From contig CADECY010000025.1 of NCBI GenBank assembly GCA_902825945.1, positions 1 through 42,657 of the forward strand: a DNA stretch of 42,657 bases. Direction: 5' to 3'. The DNA is from an uncultured Acidobacteriota bacterium (lineage in GTDB: Bacteria > Acidobacteriota > Terriglobia > Bryobacterales > Bryobacteraceae). Positions within the stretch are counted from its first letter, which is position 1; the number at the start of each line of letters is the position of its first letter. The notes beneath the pieces were generated by a model. It saw only the letters and a program-made list of their open reading frames with translations, made no database searches and was not told the origin of the DNA. The translations under genes and the position numbers were made by a program. Below, piece after piece: positions 34,081 through 42,657 of the stretch.

Positions 34081-35991
34081 TCATTCTACTGCCGATCCCC
34101 TCGGAAGCGTGGCGAGCGTGGCGGGAACTTCGCCCGTCACGCGAACCTTCCCGCGTAGGACGGCCGCCGTTCCTGCGATATCCGTGTAGCGCAGAACACC
34201 GAGATAGTGCGGACCCTGGCGGTGCGACGCCGGCGGCGAGTGCAGCAGCACGCTCGCTACGCGGCCATCGAGCAGCGCCGCGTACATCGCGTTGATGCCC
34301 ATCTCGCCTTTGCCGGTGACGGTAATCCGGCCGGCGTCGACCTCCTGAATCGCGCGCAGAAGTTCGAGCGATCGCATCAGCTCGAAGACCTGCATCGATT
34401 CGATCGTGGTTCCCGCCACCATTGCCTCGCGGCGCAGGTGATGCGCTGGATCGTCGTCGCTGAACGATCGCAGATTGCGCTCGAGTGCGCGGCTTCCGCG
34501 ATCCACCGTTTCGACGATCAGCACGGCGCGCCGGCCCCAGCGATTGCGTTCGAGCGGCTGCTCGTTGCCCCATACCGGAATGCCGCGGCGATGATCGGCA
34601 ATGAGCAGCGCGGGCAGCTTGCCGCCGGCGCCGTCCACCGGTAGCGAGAGTTTCGCCTTCACGCGAAGTCCTTCGAAGCTCGTGAAGGTGACCGTTTGCA
34701 CCGAACGTCCCAGAGAGACCGACTTCTCTCCCCACTTGGCATCGAGGGGTTCCGGCTTGGCGGGGAAATACCGGAATACTTCCGAGCGCAAGTTCGCCAG
34801 GAGACCGGCCGCTGGCACGGCGGGCGCAGGCAGCAGTTCTTCGTCGATCCGCGAAAGCCGCTCGTTCGCCGGAATCCCATCACGATGGCACACCAGCGCC
34901 GCCGCATCGGGAAGCTCCACCGGACCTTCCGCCGTCACGGCCTTGGCTCCGAGGAACTGCTCGAGAAAGAACGAGTAGACCGGCAACCGGATCACCTCGA
35001 CATCGGAATGTCCGCCTGGCGTCACCGAACTCCGCAGTGCCGCGCGGGCGCCGTAGAGTCCGTAGATCTCGCTCATCTTGGTCTCCATCTCGTGAAAGGC
35101 ATCGTTCGGAAACCCGTTGTCGGCCGCGGCGTTGCAAAGCAGTTGCTGTCGAGGTGCGATCATCGCGCCGATCCCGGAATAGAGCAGCCCGTGGGTATTC
35201 ACCGGATACTGGCAATCGCAATGAGCGAACGAGAGCCGCTGCTTCACCCATCCGTTCGTCGAAAGCGTGCCCGAGACCGGAGCCGAGGCCTTGATCCGCT
35301 CGTCAAGCGCGGCGAGGAAGAATGTCGTCATGCCTCCGCCGGATCTTCCGGTCGCGCCGATCCGGTTGCGATCGAGGTCCGGGCGGGCCGCAAGGTAGTC
35401 CACTGCGCGCTTGGCATTGAGCAACTCGACGGCGAGCGGCGAGAATCCGCGGCTGTACCAGTGAAACCAGGCATGCGCGTAGACGCCATGATGAGTAAAC
35501 TCCACTTCGCCCATTTCGATGTTGTCCATGACGAGCGCCGCGATTCCGTGAGAAGCGAACCACGCGCCGTGCCGCGCGTAGTAGGACTTGTTGGCGTGGC
35601 CGCACTGATACAGAATCACCGGAAACGGCCCATTTCCCGCGCGTGGCAGGTACAGGTTCGCCGTGAGGAAAATCTTCGGCGCGGTTTCGATCACCAGATT
35701 TTCGAGGCGGTATTCGGAGAACTCCTGACGATGCGTCATGCGCGCGGGCGGCGGCGTACGCGGCCACGACATGTCGTGCCACAGCATCCGCTCGAGCGCG
35801 CGGCGCGTTTCCGCCTTGCGTTTCTCCCACTGTTCGACACTCGTGATCCCACTGAACAGCTCGCCGTGCCGCTTGGCGGCGATGCGCTCGAAGTGCGCAT
35901 GTACGGCTTCGAACTCCACGTTGCCCGGAGCTCTTGGGTTCTGCTGAGCGAATAGCGCCGCCGCCGCGAAAATTGCCGGGATGAGTTTCAT
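34081..35991 (-). CDS. Secreted acetylxylan-esterase-like alpha/beta hydrolase
   Basis: A 636-residue protein with signal peptide MKLIPAIFAAAALFAQ; the start at 35991 has AGGA six bases upstream, better than the ATG five codons earlier. The first hydrolase domain has FPVILYQCGHANKSYYA (oxyanion region), MDNIEMG and the nucleophile S217 in ATGRSGGG, as in acetylxylan-esterase-type (AXE1/DUF) proteins. A second, beta-rich and hydrolase-like half (about 400-636) resembles the other half of large Acidobacteria esterases but lacks an obvious GxSxG. It probably removes ester groups from polysaccharide; the substrate is inferred. It lies 33 bases after the czcA-like gene and is coupled to the amidohydrolase. 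Confidence 0.82.
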   Translation of the reverse strand: MKLIPAIFAAAALFAQQNPRAPGNVEFEAVHAHFERIAAKRHGELFSGITSVEQWEKRKAETRRALERMLWHDMSWPRTPPPARMTHRQEFSEYRLENLVIETAPKIFLTANLYLPRAGNGPFPVILYQCGHANKSYYARHGAWFASHGIAALVMDNIEMGEVEFTHHGVYAHAWFHWYSRGFSPLAVELLNAKRAVDYLAARPDLDRNRIGATGRSGGGMTTFFLAALDERIKASAPVSGTLSTNGWVKQRLSFAHCDCQYPVNTHGLLYSGIGAMIAPRQQLLCNAAADNGFPNDAFHEMETKMSEIYGLYGARAALRSSVTPGGHSDVEVIRLPVYSFFLEQFLGAKAVTAEGPVELPDAAALVCHRDGIPANERLSRIDEELLPAPAVPAAGLLANLRSEVFRYFPAKPEPLDAKWGEKSVSLGRSVQTVTFTSFEGLRVKAKLSLPVDGAGGKLPALLIADHRRGIPVWGNEQPLERNRWGRRAVLIVETVDRGSRALERNLRSFSDDDPAHHLRREAMVAGTTIESMQVFELMRSLELLRAIQEVDAGRITVTGKGEMGINAMYAALLDGRVASVLLHSPPASHRQGPHYLGVLRYTDIAGTAAVLRGKVRVTGEVPATLATLPRGSAVE

Positions 35992-36024
35992 GCGCGTCCT
36001 GAACAACAGGCTACCGCGCCGGAC

Positions 36025-39000
36025 TCACACCTCGTCGACGGCAGGCGGCTTCGGCTTGCCTTCGAATACCAGATACAGCACCGGCAGCACGATCAGTGTC
36101 AGCGCCGTCGCTGTGATCAGCCCGCCGATGATGACCACCGCCAGAGGTTTCTGCACTTCCGAGCCGATTCCCTTCGACATCGCCATCGGCAACAGCCCGA
36201 GCATGGCCAGCAGCGACGTCATCAGCACGGTCCGTAATCGCACCAGTGCTCCATTCACCACGGCATCGAATGGCGAATCGCCATGGGAGCGCAGTTCATT
36301 GAAATAGCTCACCATCACGACACCGTTCAAGACCGCCTGTCCGAAGAGCGCGATGAATCCGATCGCGGCCGACACGCTCAGATGGATGCCGGTGAACAGC
36401 AACCCGAGGATTCCGCCGATCAGCGCGAACGGAACATTCAACAGGATCAGGGCCGCGCTCGAAGCGGACTTGAAGGCCTCGAACAGCAGCACGAAGATCA
36501 ACAACACGCTGACCGGCACGATCACCGCTAGCCGGGCCATCGCGCGCTGCTGGTTTTCGAATTCGCCACCCCAGGTGATGTAGTAGCCCGGTGGAAGCTT
36601 CAACTTCGCGCCCACCCGCTCCTGCATCTCGGCGACGATCGAACCCATGTCGCGCCCCCGAATGAAGACTCCGATCGAAGCCACCCGCAAACCCGATTCA
36701 CGGCTGATGTTCATCGCGCCTTCGCGCACGGAAATGTTGGCCACCTGCGAGAGCGGCACGCGCGACTTGTCGGCGGTGTCGAGCAGGATATCCCGGATCG
36801 AACTCACGTTTCGCCGCTCTTCGTCTTCGAGGCGAACCGCCACGCTGAACCGCTTCTCGCCTTCCCAGATGTAGGTTGCTTCCTTGCCACCTAGAGCGGT
36901 TTCGATCACGTCATCGACGTCGTCGACGTTGAGTCCGTAGCGGGCGGCACGCTCGCGGTCGATTTCGATTTGCAACTGCGGGATCTGGCCGAAGCGGTCG
37001 ACGAAAGCGCGTGCCACGCCGTCCACTCCCGAGATCTCGGAGAGGACCATCTGGATCTTTTCGCGCAAGACCGCCGTATCCTCGCCGAACATCTTGATCA
37101 CGATCTGGCCGTCGATCTGCGAAATGCTCTCGAGCACCTGATCGCGAATCGGCTGCGTGAACGTGGGCTTGACGCCGGGAATCGCGTCGAGTGCCTTCTC
37201 CATCTCGAGGATTAGTTCTTCCTTGGTCACCTTGCGCGTCCATTCGCCGGGTGGTTTCACATCGACGAACACCTCGATCATGTTGATCGGTTTCGGGTCG
37301 GTGCCATCCTCGGGGCGGCCGGCCTGGGCGATCACCGAGCGGACCTCGGGAAACGAATGCAAGGTCGAACGGACCCGGTTGAGCATTCGAGACACTTCGC
37401 TGATCGAGATTCCCGGCGGCAGAGTGAAGTTCACCCAGACGGTGCCTTCGTTGAGTTCGGGAAGGAACTCCGAGCCGAGGTGCGGTACGACGGCGATGCT
37501 CGCCGCCAGCGCGGCAACCGAGAGGCCGATGACGGGAAGCCGGTGGTTCAGGCAAAAGACCAGCACGGGGCGATAGATCTTCTTGGCCAGCGTGATCACG
37601 GGGTTTTCCTTTTCGCGAACGCCTCCGCGCAGAAGGAAGTAGCACAGGAAAGGAACCAGCGTCAACGAGAACAGCAGCGAGCCGATCAACGCCGATACGA
37701 CCGTGTAGGCCATCGGCGCGAAGATGCGTCCCTCGTGACGGGTGAGCGTGAAGATGGGCACGTGCGCGGTGATGATGATGAGCATCGAGAAGAAGGTGGG
37801 CCGTCCCACCTGCAGCGCGGCTTCGGCGATCGTATCCCGCACGCTCAGCCGTTCGTGCTCGGGCTCGTGCGGCCTTTCGGCCAAACGCCGGAACACGTTT
37901 TCGACGACAATCACGGCGCCGTCCACGATGATGCCGAAATCCATCGCGCCCAGCGAAAGGAGATTCGCCGGAATGCCGCGCAGTTTCAATCCGAGAAAGG
38001 TTGCCAACAGGGCCAACGGAATCATGACCGCGACGATCAGCGCCGAGCGCAAGTGGCCGAGGAAGAGGAACAGCACGAGCACCACGAGTGCGGCGCCTTC
38101 CATCAGGTTCGTGAACACGGTCTTGAGAGTCGTGTCGATGAGCCAGGTGCGATCGTAGTAGGGAGTGAGCGTGACGCCCTGCGGCAGGATTCCGTTATTC
38201 AGCGCGTCGATCCGTTCCTTGACCGCCTGCAGAACCAGGGAAGGATTCTCGCCCTTGCGCATGAGGATGATGCCCGTGACGATGTCATCGTTCTCGTCGC
38301 GGCTCACGACGCCTTGCCGGGGAACGAATCCGGTTGCCACCTCGGCGATGTCGCGCACGAGCACCGGTACGCCCGACCGCTCGGTGACTACGACACTTCC
38401 GATATCGGCCGCCGAACGCAACAAGCCCACGCCCCGGATGATGAACTGCTGCTCACCCTGTTCGATGTAACCGCCGCCTGCGTTGGCGTTGCCTCGCTTC
38501 AGCGCTGAAAACAACTGCTCGAGTGAAAGGTCGAGCCCCTTCATCTTCGTCAGGTCGGGCACCACCTGATACTGTTTGACGAATCCGCCCCGGCTGACGA
38601 CATCGGCGACTCCCGGAATCATCTTGAGCTGCCGGGCCACCACCCAATCCTGCACGCTGCGCAGTTCGGTCGCGTTCCAGCCCTTGCCCGCCAGATGCAC
38701 GCGAAAGATTTCGCCGACCGGCGTCGTGAGCGGCCCGAGTTGCGGCTTGACTCCTTCGGGCAGCTCGACTGTTTGCAGGCGTTCGAGAATCTGCTGCCTC
38801 GCAAAGTAGTGGTCCACCTCGTCGTCGAACGTGATGTAGATGAACGAGAGGCCGAACTGGGTGTGCGAGAACGTGCGGATCGAATGGGGCAGTCCGCTCA
38901 GGCTGATTTCGAGCGGAACGGTGACCTGCTTTTCGACTTCTTCCGGCGCGTGTCCGGGAAACAGAGTGATCACCGGCACCTGCACATCGGTCACGTCGGG

Positions 39001-39117
39001 GAACGCTTCGATCGAAAGGGTCTTGAACGATGCCACGCCCGCGCCGATGAAAAGCAGCAACAGCAAAATCAGAAACAGGGGCTGATGCAACGCGAAGAGA
39101 ACGAGTTTCCGGAGCAT
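36025..39117 (-). CDS. czcA: CzcA-type heavy-metal RND efflux pump
   Basis: A 1030-residue inner-membrane proton-metal antiporter of the HME-RND family, close to the usual length. The first membrane helix is at 12-32, and D393-F-G with D399 and E406 (AMDFGIIVDGAVIVVEN) is the DFGxxxDGAVxxVEN signature of the Co/Zn/Cd group (HME1), unlike the CusA copper/silver version. Two large periplasmic loops lie at about 35-335 and 560-860, and the protein ends in a cytoplasmic tail. It pumps divalent metal ions from periplasm and cytoplasm through the adaptor and the outer-membrane channel encoded just upstream. Its ATG lies three bases after the ancestral stop of the czcB-like gene. Metal specificity is inferred from the signature only. 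Confidence 0.93.
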   Translation of the reverse strand: MLRKLVLFALHQPLFLILLLLLFIGAGVASFKTLSIEAFPDVTDVQVPVITLFPGHAPEEVEKQVTVPLEISLSGLPHSIRTFSHTQFGLSFIYITFDDEVDHYFARQQILERLQTVELPEGVKPQLGPLTTPVGEIFRVHLAGKGWNATELRSVQDWVVARQLKMIPGVADVVSRGGFVKQYQVVPDLTKMKGLDLSLEQLFSALKRGNANAGGGYIEQGEQQFIIRGVGLLRSAADIGSVVVTERSGVPVLVRDIAEVATGFVPRQGVVSRDENDDIVTGIILMRKGENPSLVLQAVKERIDALNNGILPQGVTLTPYYDRTWLIDTTLKTVFTNLMEGAALVVLVLFLFLGHLRSALIVAVMIPLALLATFLGLKLRGIPANLLSLGAMDFGIIVDGAVIVVENVFRRLAERPHEPEHERLSVRDTIAEAALQVGRPTFFSMLIIITAHVPIFTLTRHEGRIFAPMAYTVVSALIGSLLFSLTLVPFLCYFLLRGGVREKENPVITLAKKIYRPVLVFCLNHRLPVIGLSVAALAASIAVVPHLGSEFLPELNEGTVWVNFTLPPGISISEVSRMLNRVRSTLHSFPEVRSVIAQAGRPEDGTDPKPINMIEVFVDVKPPGEWTRKVTKEELILEMEKALDAIPGVKPTFTQPIRDQVLESISQIDGQIVIKMFGEDTAVLREKIQMVLSEISGVDGVARAFVDRFGQIPQLQIEIDRERAARYGLNVDDVDDVIETALGGKEATYIWEGEKRFSVAVRLEDEERRNVSSIRDILLDTADKSRVPLSQVANISVREGAMNISRESGLRVASIGVFIRGRDMGSIVAEMQERVGAKLKLPPGYYITWGGEFENQQRAMARLAVIVPVSVLLIFVLLFEAFKSASSAALILLNVPFALIGGILGLLFTGIHLSVSAAIGFIALFGQAVLNGVVMVSYFNELRSHGDSPFDAVVNGALVRLRTVLMTSLLAMLGLLPMAMSKGIGSEVQKPLAVVIIGGLITATALTLIVLPVLYLVFEGKPKPPAVDEV

Positions 39118-39120
39118 TGT

Positions 39121-39201
39121 CTAGACGCCGCCCCGGAGATAGACGGCGCCTTCCACCACCACCTTCTCTCCCGCCCGTAAGCCCGAATGCACGAGGAAAT
39201 T
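39121..39201 (-). pseudogene. Severed C-terminal tail of the czcB-like gene
   Basis: After the in-frame TAG at 39204-39202 the same frame continues for 26 codons (NFLVHSGLRAGEKVVVEGAV and a short end) to TAG at 39123-39121, three bases before the czcA ATG. This is the normal end of CzcB-type adaptors, which finish with a GLxxGExVVVEGA segment. The amber codon therefore cuts off a conserved tail; whether it is read through, harmless, or a sequencing error cannot be told. Confidence 0.7.
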
Positions 39202-40314
39202 CTATCCGTCCTGCTTGCCGAGCACTATCTCGCGGGGTACGAATCTGCCCGGGGCCTCCTCGACATAAACGACGGTGCGGCTTTCGCTTTGCAGAATGGC
39301 TCCTTCCGGCACGATCGGAATCGGCCGGTGTGCGTCCGCGTACATCACCTTGCCCGACATGTCGGGCCGGAACTTGCCCGAGGAGTTGTCGATCTCGGCG
39401 CGAACCTTGACGGTGCGCATCTGAGGATCGACCGTGTCTGAGATGTGCGTCACGCGGGCGCGAAACTGCTCGCTCGGAAACGCCACCAGTTCCACGAGAA
39501 CGCCGCCGCCGACGTGGCACAACCGGATCGAGCTCTCGGGCACCTCGGAAGTTATCCAGACGCTGCGCAGATCGGCCACGGTCATCAGTTGCGCATTGGT
39601 GTCATTGCGATACTCGCCCGCGACTACGTTGATCTCGAGCACCTTTCCCGTCAGCGGCGCCTTGACGAGGACCCGCTGATTGAATTGGCCGGGCTTCAAC
39701 CCGAGAATCTCGAGCCGCCGCACCGACTGCACCCGTCCGGCTTCGGCTTGCTCCACCGCCGCCTTGGCCTGCACCAGCGCACTTTCGGCGTTGAGCACTT
39801 CCTTCTTCGCAATCGCGTTGTTCTGAAACAGGTCGGAGGCCCGATCGAAATCGTTCTGAGCCTTGACGCGGGCCGCCTTGGCCTGTGTTACGCCGGCTTC
39901 CGCCTGAAGAAACGTCGACTCGGCCGCTTCAGCGTCCGGACTCTCCACCTCGACAAGCGTCTGCCCTTGCTGCACCGAATCACCGAGCTTGACGTAGACC
40001 TGCTGAACGCGGCCCGAAACCGGAAGAACGATGTGCGAGACCCGGTTCGGATTGGTCTCGATTCGCGCGGGCGAAGTCACCTCATCGGAGGCCGCCATCA
40101 TGGTGGAGACCGGCCTCACCTGAATCTGTTTCAGTTGGGGAGCATTGGGTTCGAGAACCACGGCATCGAGAGCCGATGGCTTGTTGGCCGGCGCCGGCGG
40201 CGCGGGGGCCGCGTTCGCCGAAGACGTGCGCGGTGCCGGCTCATGTCCGCAACCAGTGGAGATTGCCACCATTATCAGGACTCCCGCAAATCCAGAGTGT
40301 GCGCGGGTGATCAT
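39202..40314 (-). CDS. czcB: CzcB-type RND periplasmic adaptor, truncated by an amber codon
   Basis: A 370-residue membrane-fusion protein linking the RND pump to the outer-membrane channel. A lipoprotein-like signal (VLIMVAISTGC) tethers it to the inner membrane. It has a lipoyl/barrel-sandwich half (GRVQQVYVKLGDSVQQGQTL), a coiled-coil hairpin (about 120-190, rich in Ala, Gln and Lys), the second lipoyl half (VLVKAPLTGKVLEINVVAGE) and beta-barrel domains. The ATG at 40314 overlaps the channel gene by four bases (ATGA); a start four codons upstream is possible. The gene ends at an in-frame TAG while a conserved tail continues in frame (separate entry). With read-through the length would be about 397 residues, the usual family size. 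Confidence 0.88.
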   Translation of the reverse strand: MITRAHSGFAGVLIMVAISTGCGHEPAPRTSSANAAPAPPAPANKPSALDAVVLEPNAPQLKQIQVRPVSTMMAASDEVTSPARIETNPNRVSHIVLPVSGRVQQVYVKLGDSVQQGQTLVEVESPDAEAAESTFLQAEAGVTQAKAARVKAQNDFDRASDLFQNNAIAKKEVLNAESALVQAKAAVEQAEAGRVQSVRRLEILGLKPGQFNQRVLVKAPLTGKVLEINVVAGEYRNDTNAQLMTVADLRSVWITSEVPESSIRLCHVGGGVLVELVAFPSEQFRARVTHISDTVDPQMRTVKVRAEIDNSSGKFRPDMSGKVMYADAHRPIPIVPEGAILQSESRTVVYVEEAPGRFVPREIVLGKQDG

Positions 40315-41576
40315 TTCTTGTCCCATCCTTTGCCCGTGATCGAATCGATCAGGAAGAGGCTGCGCGCATATTCAGCGCGCGCCTCGTTGAACCCTTGGAC
40401 TGTTTCGTTGTAAGCGCGCTGCGCGTCCAACAGCTCCACGAAGCTCGCCTCGCCCCGGCGGTAGGAAAAGTCAGTGATCTCGCGAACCTGACGTGCGCGT
40501 TCGAGCATGTCCGTTTCGATCTTGGCAAGCAGATTCAGCGCGGTCCGCGATTGCTCGTGGGCGTTCTCCACCTCCGCGGCGATCTCCTGTTCGAGAGCGC
40601 GGATGCGTGCTAGAACCTGCTGTTGCTCGCGCCGCGCACGCTCGATCTCGCCTTCGTTGCGGTTGTATACGGGCAGCGGAACCGAGAGGAAGACGCCCAC
40701 GGAGCTCCCGCCGCCGTAGTTCTTGACGCCGAACTGGCGGTTGACGCCAGCGCCCACGGTTACGTCCACCTTTCCCTGAGCGAGTTGCAGCCTGATGTCG
40801 GCGAGTGAACGGGCTTGATCGCGTTTGAGTGCATCGAGATCGGGGCGTGCCGCCAGTGCCGACCGCAGGATGTCTGGCCGTTCGGGAACAGTCGCTTCCC
40901 TCCGGAGCTCTCCCAAGACGTCGAATCCGGGAACGAATGCGGTACGGCCGATCATCGCCTGCAGGCGGTTCTTTGCCATGCGCAGGCGAGACTCCGCCTG
41001 CCGCACCTGGTTGGCAAACTGCAGTGACGCTACTTCCGACCGGATCAACTCCACCTTGGCGAGGTCGCCCGCGTCCACCCGTGCGCGATTGATCGTGACA
41101 ATCCGGTTGAAAGCGTCCAGGCTCGCCTGCGTGAGTGCAAGATTCTCCTTGGCCAGAAGCACGTCGGTAAAGGCGCTCTGGACATCGAACAGAAGCGTTC
41201 GGGTCGCGTTCAATACGTCGAGCTGCGAGACGGCCCTGGCGGCTTCGGCCACCGCGATCCTCTCCTGGCGCTTCTTTCCCCGTTCGAGCAGGAAATCGAT
41301 TCTGCCGTTGACCTCCGTGGGTCCGGCGGTGCTCGTGTTCGGATTGAAGCCCGATCCGAGAATGTCGAGATAGTTGGCCCCGGTGCTCAGCACCGGGTTC
41401 GGCCGGAGGCGAGCCTGAATGATCCGGGCCTCGGCTACGGTGACGTCGAATCGCGCGGCCAGAAGCCGCAGGTTATTGGAGATCGCCTCATTGACGGCGT
41501 CAGCCAACGTCATCGGCGCCGTCGCCTGCGCGGAACACGCTGCCGCCAGCAGCGCAACAATCGGAAATCGTCTCAA
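40311..41576 (-). CDS. czcC: TolC/CzcC-type outer-membrane efflux channel
   Basis: A 421-residue outer-membrane efflux protein, first gene of the czcCBA-like set. The signal peptide MRRFPIVALLAAACSAQA needs the TTG start at 41576, which has GAGG about eight bases upstream. Two repeats of the efflux-protein domain follow: the first opens MTLADAVNEAISNNLRLLAA and has long helices with LRPNPVLSTGA; the second starts near residue 235 (ARPDLDALKRDQARSLADIR) and ends with RGEASFVELLDAQRAYNET. It forms the trimeric tunnel for metal export. It ends in a four-base overlap with the adaptor gene. The 129-base gap to the divergent hydrolase gene probably holds the promoters for both directions; no clear operator was found. 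Confidence 0.92.
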   Translation of the reverse strand: MRRFPIVALLAAACSAQATAPMTLADAVNEAISNNLRLLAARFDVTVAEARIIQARLRPNPVLSTGANYLDILGSGFNPNTSTAGPTEVNGRIDFLLERGKKRQERIAVAEAARAVSQLDVLNATRTLLFDVQSAFTDVLLAKENLALTQASLDAFNRIVTINRARVDAGDLAKVELIRSEVASLQFANQVRQAESRLRMAKNRLQAMIGRTAFVPGFDVLGELRREATVPERPDILRSALAARPDLDALKRDQARSLADIRLQLAQGKVDVTVGAGVNRQFGVKNYGGGSSVGVFLSVPLPVYNRNEGEIERARREQQQVLARIRALEQEIAAEVENAHEQSRTALNLLAKIETDMLERARQVREITDFSYRRGEASFVELLDAQRAYNETVQGFNEARAEYARSLFLIDSITGKGWDKK

Positions 41577-41705
41577 ACCCTGAGCCTCGAATGCAAGTTA
41601 TTCCAGCTTCTATCTTGGCCCTGCGCGGCCCCGTTTGCGATCCCAATCTGAGGGGATCCAGAAGGGCTGCTTCGAGGGATGCCGCTTCCGTTCTATGCTT
41701 CCTAT

Positions 41706-42657
41706 ATGCTTCGATTCCTCGCCATGGCCTTGGCCGCCCCGGCCGTGCTCAGTGCGCAGACTCTTGCCTGGAACGGCTATGAAAAGCGCGAGTTCACGGT
41801 GGAGGGCGCGCGTGGCTATGTCGTGCTCCCGAAGATCGCCGCGCCCGGAAACCCCTGGCTGTGGCGGGCTCGCTTTCCGGACTTCCATCCTGACTACGCG
41901 ATCGCTCTGGTCTCGAAAGGGTTCCACGTCGCCTACTACGACCTGCCGAACATCTTCGGAAGCCCCGAGGCCGTCACGAAGTGGGACGCTTTCTACCGGC
42001 ATGTGACCAGCGAATTCCGCCTCGCGCCCAAGATGTCGCTCGAGGGCGTGAGCCGCGGAGGACTGTTCGTCTACAACTGGGTCCGCCGGAATCCGGACAA
42101 GGTGAACGCGATCTACTGCGAGTCTCCGGTGCTCGACATGAAGAGCTGGCCCGGCGGCAAAGGCAAAGGACTCGGCAGCCCGCGGGACTGGGAACAGGCC
42201 GCGCAATCGTACGGCTTCACCGAAGCCCAGTTGCTAGCGCTTCGCGCGAACCCTCTCGACCTCGCCGCGCAACTGGGCGCGCACCGGATCCCGGCGCTCC
42301 ACATCGTCAGTGAGGGCGACCGCGTGGTGCCTGCCGCTGAGAATACGATCCCGTTCGCGGCCGGGTATCGCGCGGCCGGCGGATCGATCACCGTGCATCA
42401 CAACACGAGCGGACCGGAAACCTCCAACGGCCACCACTTCCCGCTCGACGATCCGGCGCTGCCGGTGAATTTCATCTTGCGCAACACACCCGGAATGGAG
42501 CGCCTGGCCGGAACCGGAATGACGCCGCACGGCGTCGAATACTTCAAACTCCGCGACGGCCTCCGCAATTCCCTGGCGCGGCTTTCGAGCGGCGGAGAAG
42601 CGCGAGTGGTCTTCCTCGGCGGGTCGATCACGAACATGACCGGGTGGCGTGATCTTA
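41706..42657 (+). CDS. Alpha/beta hydrolase fused to an SGNH hydrolase, truncated at the window end
   Basis: The first 317 residues of an exported protein that runs off the window. Signal peptide MLRFLAMALAAPAVLSAQ; residues about 20-270 are an alpha/beta hydrolase with the nucleophile S116 in EGVSRGGLFVY, an Asp in SEGDRVVPA and a His near NGHHFPLDD. At about 300 a second domain begins with VVFLGGSITNMTGW, block I of an SGNH/GDSL hydrolase with its nucleophile S307. Such two-domain proteins are probably esterases acting on acylated polysaccharide; this is inference. The start is the only in-frame ATG that keeps the signal peptide; no strong ribosome binding site is visible. Confidence 0.85.
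   Translation, partial: MLRFLAMALAAPAVLSAQTLAWNGYEKREFTVEGARGYVVLPKIAAPGNPWLWRARFPDFHPDYAIALVSKGFHVAYYDLPNIFGSPEAVTKWDAFYRHVTSEFRLAPKMSLEGVSRGGLFVYNWVRRNPDKVNAIYCESPVLDMKSWPGGKGKGLGSPRDWEQAAQSYGFTEAQLLALRANPLDLAAQLGAHRIPALHIVSEGDRVVPAAENTIPFAAGYRAAGGSITVHHNTSGPETSNGHHFPLDDPALPVNFILRNTPGMERLAGTGMTPHGVEYFKLRDGLRNSLARLSSGGEARVVFLGGSITNMTGWRDL

Noticed and set aside
36025..39117. CusA copper/silver pump
   Set aside because: The membrane signature is DFGxxxDGAVxxVEN, typical of the Co/Zn/Cd group, and no copper-specific methionine pattern was noted.
1..42657. CRISPR array or tandem repeat array
   Set aside because: No regularly spaced repeats were seen beyond the two-copy repeats near 20616 and 22025.

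Overview
The window reads as the chromosome of a high-GC Acidobacteriota, most likely a Solibacter/Bryobacter-type organism. The evidence is five Oar-like TonB-dependent receptors with an N-terminal carboxypeptidase-regulatory domain, a BlaI/M56 pair with a GWxTD tail, a DUF1501 end, secreted amidohydrolase and esterase genes, and many signal peptides ending in AQ. This is inferred from gene families; no rRNA or other marker gene is present.

Layout. 1-8105: the end of a DUF1501 gene, two convergent TonB-dependent receptors, and an intact vanadium haloperoxidase. 8173-18891 (minus strand): a receptor with a possible switching hairpin leader, a 0.7 kb stretch without a gene, a receptor preceded by a secreted protein of unknown function, and a CocE-type hydrolase. 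18892-22490: an accessory-looking patch with a PQQ-like propeller protein carrying EF-hand loops, a short-chain dehydrogenase, IS-end-like repeats and a broken ceramidase-like gene. 22491-26011: a leaderless blaI promoter/operator, BlaI, an M56 sensor protease fused to a GWxTD domain, and a protein in which seven propeller repeats sit inside a split LamG domain. 26303-32370: a receptor followed by two genes that together look like the N- and C-terminal parts of VioB/RebD (iminophenyl-pyruvate dimer synthase). 32375-41576 (minus strand): a run of six genes, czcC-czcB-czcA-type metal efflux, an esterase, an amidohydrolase and a small PCYCGC-type protein. 41706-end: a divergent, truncated alpha/beta hydrolase-SGNH fusion.

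The most striking observation is the small PCYCGC-type gene at 32375-32797. Its frame is interrupted by TGA exactly where a CxxC cysteine is expected, the family-like sequence continues for 38 codons to a TAG, and a stem-loop with GGUC at its tip starts a few bases after the TGA. This is the layout of a bacterial selenoprotein gene with a SECIS element, so the protein probably carries a UxxC redox motif. A conventional gene caller would truncate it at 32492.

Other points worth a second look are the split VioB-like pair, an in-frame amber codon near the end of the czcB-like gene, the M56-GWxTD fusion under a leaderless self-regulated promoter, and the propeller inserted in a LamG fold. All functional assignments rest on motifs read by eye; no database search was run.
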